The position numbers were made by a program, and so were the translations under genes. The notes below the pieces were generated by a model, which was not told the DNA's origin, did no database searches, and worked only from the letters and a program-made list of their open reading frames with translations. 64,000 bases of DNA from Hylemonella gracilis str. Niagara R (GTDB lineage: Bacteria; Pseudomonadota; Gammaproteobacteria; Burkholderiales; Burkholderiaceae_C): contig NZ_JEMG01000001.1 of assembly GCF_000600295.1 (NCBI RefSeq), positions 1,555,165-1,619,164 of the forward strand, written 5' to 3'. Within the stretch, counting starts at the first letter, position 1. Every line of letters starts with the position of its first letter. Positions 60,510 through 64,000 of this stretch are shown here, piece by piece.

Positions 60510-61400
60510 ATGTCCTTCACCGCCTGGTTTGAACTCATCGTCTCCGGTCTGATCACCGGGGGCATCTACGCATTGATTGCTCTCGGGCTGAACCTCCAGT
60601 ACGGGCTGATGCGCATCCTGAACATCGCGCACGGCGAATTCCTCATGGTCGGGGCCTACCTGACCTGGTTGGTGCAGACGCAGTTCGGTCTCTCTCCGCT
60701 GCTGATGATTCCCGTGTCCTTCGCCGTGCTGATGGCGCTGGGCATGGCCTTGCACTTCCTCTGCTTCCGTCGCTTGACGCAGACTTCGCCCAACCTCGAC
60801 GTGTTCGAGGCGCGCAGCCTGATGGTGGCCTTTGGCCTGATGTTCCTGGTGCAGAACTTCGTGTCCTGGGTCTGGGGCGGTGATCTGCGTGGTTACGACT
60901 ACCTGACCGAGCCGGTGAAATTCGGCGGCATGCAGTTCGCGGCCAACAAGCTGCTGATCTTTTTCCTGGCCCTGGTGTTCGCCGGTGCGCTCATCGTGCT
61001 GATGCGCCAGACCCTGCTGGGCAAGGGCGTGCGCGCGCTGATGCAGTCGTCCACGGGCGCGCAGCTCATGGGCATCGACACGAAGAAGCTGCATCCACTG
61101 ATGTTCGGCATCGGTCTGGGTCTGTCGGGCGTGGCCGGGGCCTTGCTGTCCATGGCTTACACCATCACGCCTTTCATGGGCCAGCCTTACACGGTGACGG
61201 CGCTCATCGTCATCACCCTGGGCGGCTTCGGTAGCATGGGCGGGGCGCTGGTGGGCGGCCTGTTCCTGGGCGTGATCGAGGCCCTGGGCATGCATTTCAC
61301 CAATCCTTCGCTCAAGGCGCTGTTGTCTTACACGGTGTTCATCGCCGTGCTGCTGCTGCGACCCGAAGGCCTGTTCACGCGCAAGAGCCGCAAGGCCTGA
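60510..61400 (+). CDS. livH: Branched-chain amino acid ABC permease LivH
   Basis: 296 residues with about eight membrane helices. The signature N-terminus is LIVSGLITGGIYALIALGLN, then GLMRILNIAHGEFLMVGAYL and the inner loop GVRALMQSSTGAQLMGIDTK with ALIVITLGGFGSMGGALVGG. It is one half of the transmembrane channel with LivM. A 136-base gap with the dispersed repeat separates it from the binding-protein gene. Confidence 0.93.
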   Translation: MSFTAWFELIVSGLITGGIYALIALGLNLQYGLMRILNIAHGEFLMVGAYLTWLVQTQFGLSPLLMIPVSFAVLMALGMALHFLCFRRLTQTSPNLDVFEARSLMVAFGLMFLVQNFVSWVWGGDLRGYDYLTEPVKFGGMQFAANKLLIFFLALVFAGALIVLMRQTLLGKGVRALMQSSTGAQLMGIDTKKLHPLMFGIGLGLSGVAGALLSMAYTITPFMGQPYTVTALIVITLGGFGSMGGALVGGLFLGVIEALGMHFTNPSLKALLSYTVFIAVLLLRPEGLFTRKSRKA

Positions 61401-61430
61401 CGCGGCGTTGACCGAATCCTGGTGTCCGTG

Positions 61431-62459
61431 ATGACTTCAAGACAAATCCTCATCCGCGACCTGCTGGTGCTGCTGGCCTTCACAGGGTGGGCCCTGGCCT
61501 TGCCGTCTTATGCCAGCGAGTTCGTATCCTCCATGGCCCTGACCTGCCTGATGTACGTGGCCCTGTCCTCGAGCTGGGGGCTGTTTTGCGGTAGCACGCG
61601 CTACCTCTCGCTGGCCACCTCAGCCTTCTTCGGCATCGGGGCCTACACCTCGGCCATGTTGCTCGGGGAATTCGCCTGGATCACGGTCATCCTGATCGGC
61701 GCCGGCATCGCGGTGGTCGTCGCCATCCTGATGGGCGCGGCCGTGCTGCACCTGCGCGGCACGTATTTCGCGGTGCTGACCTTCGGCATGACGGAACTTA
61801 TCCTGCATGCCGTGACCTATTTCGAGAAGTCGGTCACGGGCACGGTGGGCCGGGTGCTGATGGTCGTTCCAGAGCGCGAGACCATCTACCTCACGGTGCT
61901 GGCCTTGGCCGTGCTGGCGGTGGCCGTGTCCATCGTCGTGCGGCGCACGCGCTTCGGCCTGGCCTTGCTGGCCATCGGCGCGGACGAGCAGCGCGCCCAG
62001 ACCTTGGGCGTGAACACGCGCTTGGTCAAGATTGCGGGGTTCGCCTTGACGGCCGCCTTCGCGGGGGCCGTCGGCGCAGCCATGGCGGTGCGCTGGACTT
62101 ACATCGATCCGCACACCGTGTTCAACCCCTTCATCGGTTTTCAGACTGTGCTGATCACCCTGATCGGTGGCGTGCTCACGCTCTGGGGGCCGCTGCTGGC
62201 AGCCATCATCTTCAGCGTGCTGGCCGAATCGCTGCGCCTGCAGTTCCCGCAGATCTACCTGATGTCGCTGGGCCTGTTGCTGATCCTTTGCGTGCTCTAC
62301 CTGCCGGGCGGTCTGGCCTCTCTGCGCTGGGCTACCTTCAAGGGCTGGTGGACCGACAGCCGCGAGTGGGCCCGGGATCTGAAGCGCGACCTGTCCGGCG
62401 AGAAAGAACGCGAGAAGCAGCGTGCCTTGAAGCGCGCCAGGGAGAGCTACTTTGTCTAA
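61431..62459 (+). CDS. livM: Branched-chain amino acid ABC permease LivM
   Basis: 342 residues from ATG 61431; a GTG three codons earlier is possible. Eight or more helices with LTCLMYVALSSSWGLFCGST, HLRGTYFAVLTFGMTELI and RRTRFGLALLAIGADEQRAQ (EAA-like loop), and a Lys/Arg-rich C-terminal tail. It pairs with LivH. Its last eight bases overlap the TTG start of livG. Confidence 0.92.
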   Translation: MTSRQILIRDLLVLLAFTGWALALPSYASEFVSSMALTCLMYVALSSSWGLFCGSTRYLSLATSAFFGIGAYTSAMLLGEFAWITVILIGAGIAVVVAILMGAAVLHLRGTYFAVLTFGMTELILHAVTYFEKSVTGTVGRVLMVVPERETIYLTVLALAVLAVAVSIVVRRTRFGLALLAIGADEQRAQTLGVNTRLVKIAGFALTAAFAGAVGAAMAVRWTYIDPHTVFNPFIGFQTVLITLIGGVLTLWGPLLAAIIFSVLAESLRLQFPQIYLMSLGLLLILCVLYLPGGLASLRWATFKGWWTDSREWARDLKRDLSGEKEREKQRALKRARESYFV

Positions 62460-63348
62460 CCTCTCCTCCGTCCCAACGCCTGACACCGCACTGACCGCAC
62501 CGCCCTCTGCAGGGGCTCCGGCCGCCTTGGGGCGGACCGGCGGCGATCGACGCCAGAACTTTCTGCTCGAAGCGCGAGACCTGACCGTGCGCTTCGGTGG
62601 CCTGACCGCCGTGGATGCCGTCAGCGCCCGCTTCATGCCGGGCGAACTGGTCGGCATCATCGGCCCCAACGGCGCGGGCAAGACGACCTTCTTCAATGCC
62701 ATTTCCGGCGTGCAGGCACCGACCGAAGGCCGCTTGCTGTGCCAGGGCCACGATCTGACCGGAAGAGGGCCGCACCGGTACGCGGCGCATGGCGTGGCGC
62801 GCACCTTTCAAACGCCGCGCGTCTTCGCCGACATGACGGCGGTGGACAACATCGCCTTCGGTTTGAAGTTCGCGGGACGGCGTCCGCGCAAATACATCTT
62901 CTGGGGCGAGGAAAAGGACGTGCCCTGGGCGCTGCGTGACGCGGCCAGCATCCTGCAGCTGATTGGCCTGTCGGCGCAGGCCGACCTGCCTGCCGCGGCC
63001 ATCACACCGAGCCAGCAGCGGCTGCTGGAGATCGGCATGGCGCTGGCCACACGGCCCAAGCTGCTCCTGCTCGACGAGGTGGCGGCTGGTTTGACGGAAG
63101 CCGAGATCGAAGACATGGCGCGCCTGATCGGACGCTTGCGCGACGAGCTGGACCTGACCGTGATCTGGATCGAGCACGCCGTGACCACGCTGCTGCGCCA
63201 TGTGGAGCGCGTGATCGTGCTGCACCAGGGCCGCAAGATCGCCGACGACACACCCGCGAACGTGGTGCGCAACCCCGAGGTCATCGAAGCCTACCTGGGC
63301 GACGAGATGGCGGAACCTGCAACCGGAACCGAGGAGGCCGCAGCATGA
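62452..63348 (+). CDS. livG: Branched-chain amino acid ABC ATPase LivG
   Basis: 298 residues from a TTG start inside the end of livM. Walker A LVGIIGPNGAGKTTFFNAISG and Walker B KLLLLDEVAAGLTEAEI are intact, and the H-loop is VIWIEHA. The ABC signature reads ITPSQQRLLEIGMAL, so the Gly of the usual L-x-x-GQ-x-R is Ser. About 30 residues precede the ABC domain. The four-base overlap with livF supports coupled translation. Confidence 0.9.
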   Translation: MSNLSSVPTPDTALTAPPSAGAPAALGRTGGDRRQNFLLEARDLTVRFGGLTAVDAVSARFMPGELVGIIGPNGAGKTTFFNAISGVQAPTEGRLLCQGHDLTGRGPHRYAAHGVARTFQTPRVFADMTAVDNIAFGLKFAGRRPRKYIFWGEEKDVPWALRDAASILQLIGLSAQADLPAAAITPSQQRLLEIGMALATRPKLLLLDEVAAGLTEAEIEDMARLIGRLRDELDLTVIWIEHAVTTLLRHVERVIVLHQGRKIADDTPANVVRNPEVIEAYLGDEMAEPATGTEEAAA

Positions 63349-64000
63349 TGTGGTGGCGTGATACTCCCTTTGTGCTCGGCGACGCCAAGCGCGCGCACCT
63401 GCAGGTGCACGGACTTTCTGCGGGCTATGCCGCCTTCCTCGTGCTGCGCAATCTGCGTTTCGAGGTCAAGCCCGGACTGACGGTGATCCTCGGCCCCAAT
63501 GGCGCGGGCAAGACCACCTTGCTCAAAGCCTTGATGGGGCTGATACCCCGTCAGGGTTTGGTGCTGCTCGATGGCGAGGAACTGCCGGAGAAGACACATG
63601 AGGTGGTGCGCGGAGGAGTGACTCTGGTGGCCGAGGGCCGGCAACTGTTCCCGCAGATGACAGTGCTGGAGAACCTGGAACTCGGTGGCTGGCTGGTGCC
63701 AAAGGCCGAACGCGTACGCCGCATCGAGCAGGTGCTGGCCGATTTCCCCAAGCTGCGCGAACGCGCTCAACAACTCGCGGGCACCATGAGCGGTGGCGAG
63801 CAGCAAATGGTGGCCGTGGCCCGCGCCATGATGAGCGCGCCCCGTCTGCTGATGCTGGACGAACCTTCGCTGGGTCTGGCGCCGCGCATGGTCGATGAAC
63901 TGCTGGCCATCGCCCGCCGCATCGCCGATGCCGGCACCACGGTGCTGATGGTCGAGCAGAACGTCAAGAAGGCGCTGGCCGTGGCCGACCGGGGTTATGT
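63345..64000 (+). CDS. livF: Branched-chain amino acid ABC ATPase LivF (3' end beyond window)
   Basis: The frame opens with ATG 63345, overlapping the livG stop, and runs off the edge after about 218 codons. Walker A VILGPNGAGKTTLLKALMG, signature GTMSGGEQQMVAVARAM, Walker B LLMLDEPSLGLAP and H-region TVLMVEQNVKKAL are all standard for LivF. It energises the importer with LivG. Roughly 25-30 residues should be missing. Confidence 0.93.
   Translation, partial: MMWWRDTPFVLGDAKRAHLQVHGLSAGYAAFLVLRNLRFEVKPGLTVILGPNGAGKTTLLKALMGLIPRQGLVLLDGEELPEKTHEVVRGGVTLVAEGRQLFPQMTVLENLELGGWLVPKAERVRRIEQVLADFPKLRERAQQLAGTMSGGEQQMVAVARAMMSAPRLLMLDEPSLGLAPRMVDELLAIARRIADAGTTVLMVEQNVKKALAVADRGY

Noticed and set aside
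1-64000. CRISPR arrays, rRNA genes and insertion sequences
   Set aside because: No regularly spaced repeats, rRNA-like sequence or transposase genes were seen anywhere in the window.

Overview
The window is high-GC DNA from a betaproteobacterium, most likely Burkholderiales near the Comamonadaceae. The main reasons are the glyA-nrdR-(minor pilins)-ribD neighbourhood, a MobA/MobR pair very close to what I recall from Comamonas testosteroni, hopanoid/squalene genes, and dense operons with four-base ATGA overlaps. This is inferred from gene content and protein resemblance, not from a search.

Layout. 1-90 is the 5' end of ribD (minus). 275-3673 is a type IV pilus minor pilin operon (fimT, pilV, pilW, pilX, pilE) without pilY1. 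3717-5621 carries nrdR and glyA (minus); glyA has a ZTP (pfl) riboswitch in its leader. 5899-11913 holds a lytic transglycosylase, a DUF349 protein, a small ORF and a PilB/GspE-type ATPase. 11995-14275 is a divergent MFS exporter/LysR regulator pair. 14335-20017 is a minus-strand envelope operon (two TPR proteins, L,D-transpeptidase, cyclophilin, lpxH, mtfA). 20197-25836 is a housekeeping run (cysS, DNA glycosylase, accA, tilS, lysC), followed by tRNA-Ser(GCT).

26003-31259, directly behind the tRNA, is an accessory island of lower and uneven GC. It is a decayed type I restriction-modification locus: an hsdR N-terminal remnant, an hsdM with one in-frame ochre stop, and no hsdS. Within it lie an unrecognised 338-residue protein, a GIY-YIG/DUF4357 protein, and a winged-helix/nucleotidyltransferase pair whose start codon lies in a perfect 19-bp inverted repeat. 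This is the best place to look for an undescribed defence or toxin-antitoxin-like unit.

31302-37220 contains an EamA exporter, alkylation repair (ogt and an Ada-AlkA fusion), and mobR-mobA (3-hydroxybenzoate to protocatechuate) with a MarR-type palindrome over the mobA promoter. 37201-38841 is a chemoreceptor. 38892-47877 is a ten-gene operon led by a MerR/cobalamin-binding (LitR/CarH-like) regulator: two cyclopropane-synthase-family methyltransferases, DUF2878, DUF1295, a DUF6134-like protein, lipocalin, desaturase, FAD oxidoreductase and DUF1365. Helically phased nTnTACAn repeats lie just upstream, which suggests light- or oxidative-stress-controlled remodelling of membrane lipids.

48131-57981 has hslR, a GST, an isochorismatase-like hydrolase, hemH, a penicillin-acylase-family protein, hpnE, hpnD and a second chemoreceptor. 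58004-64000 has an AraC regulator divergent from a branched-chain-amino-acid-type ABC importer (substrate-binding protein, livH, livM, livG, and livF running off the end).
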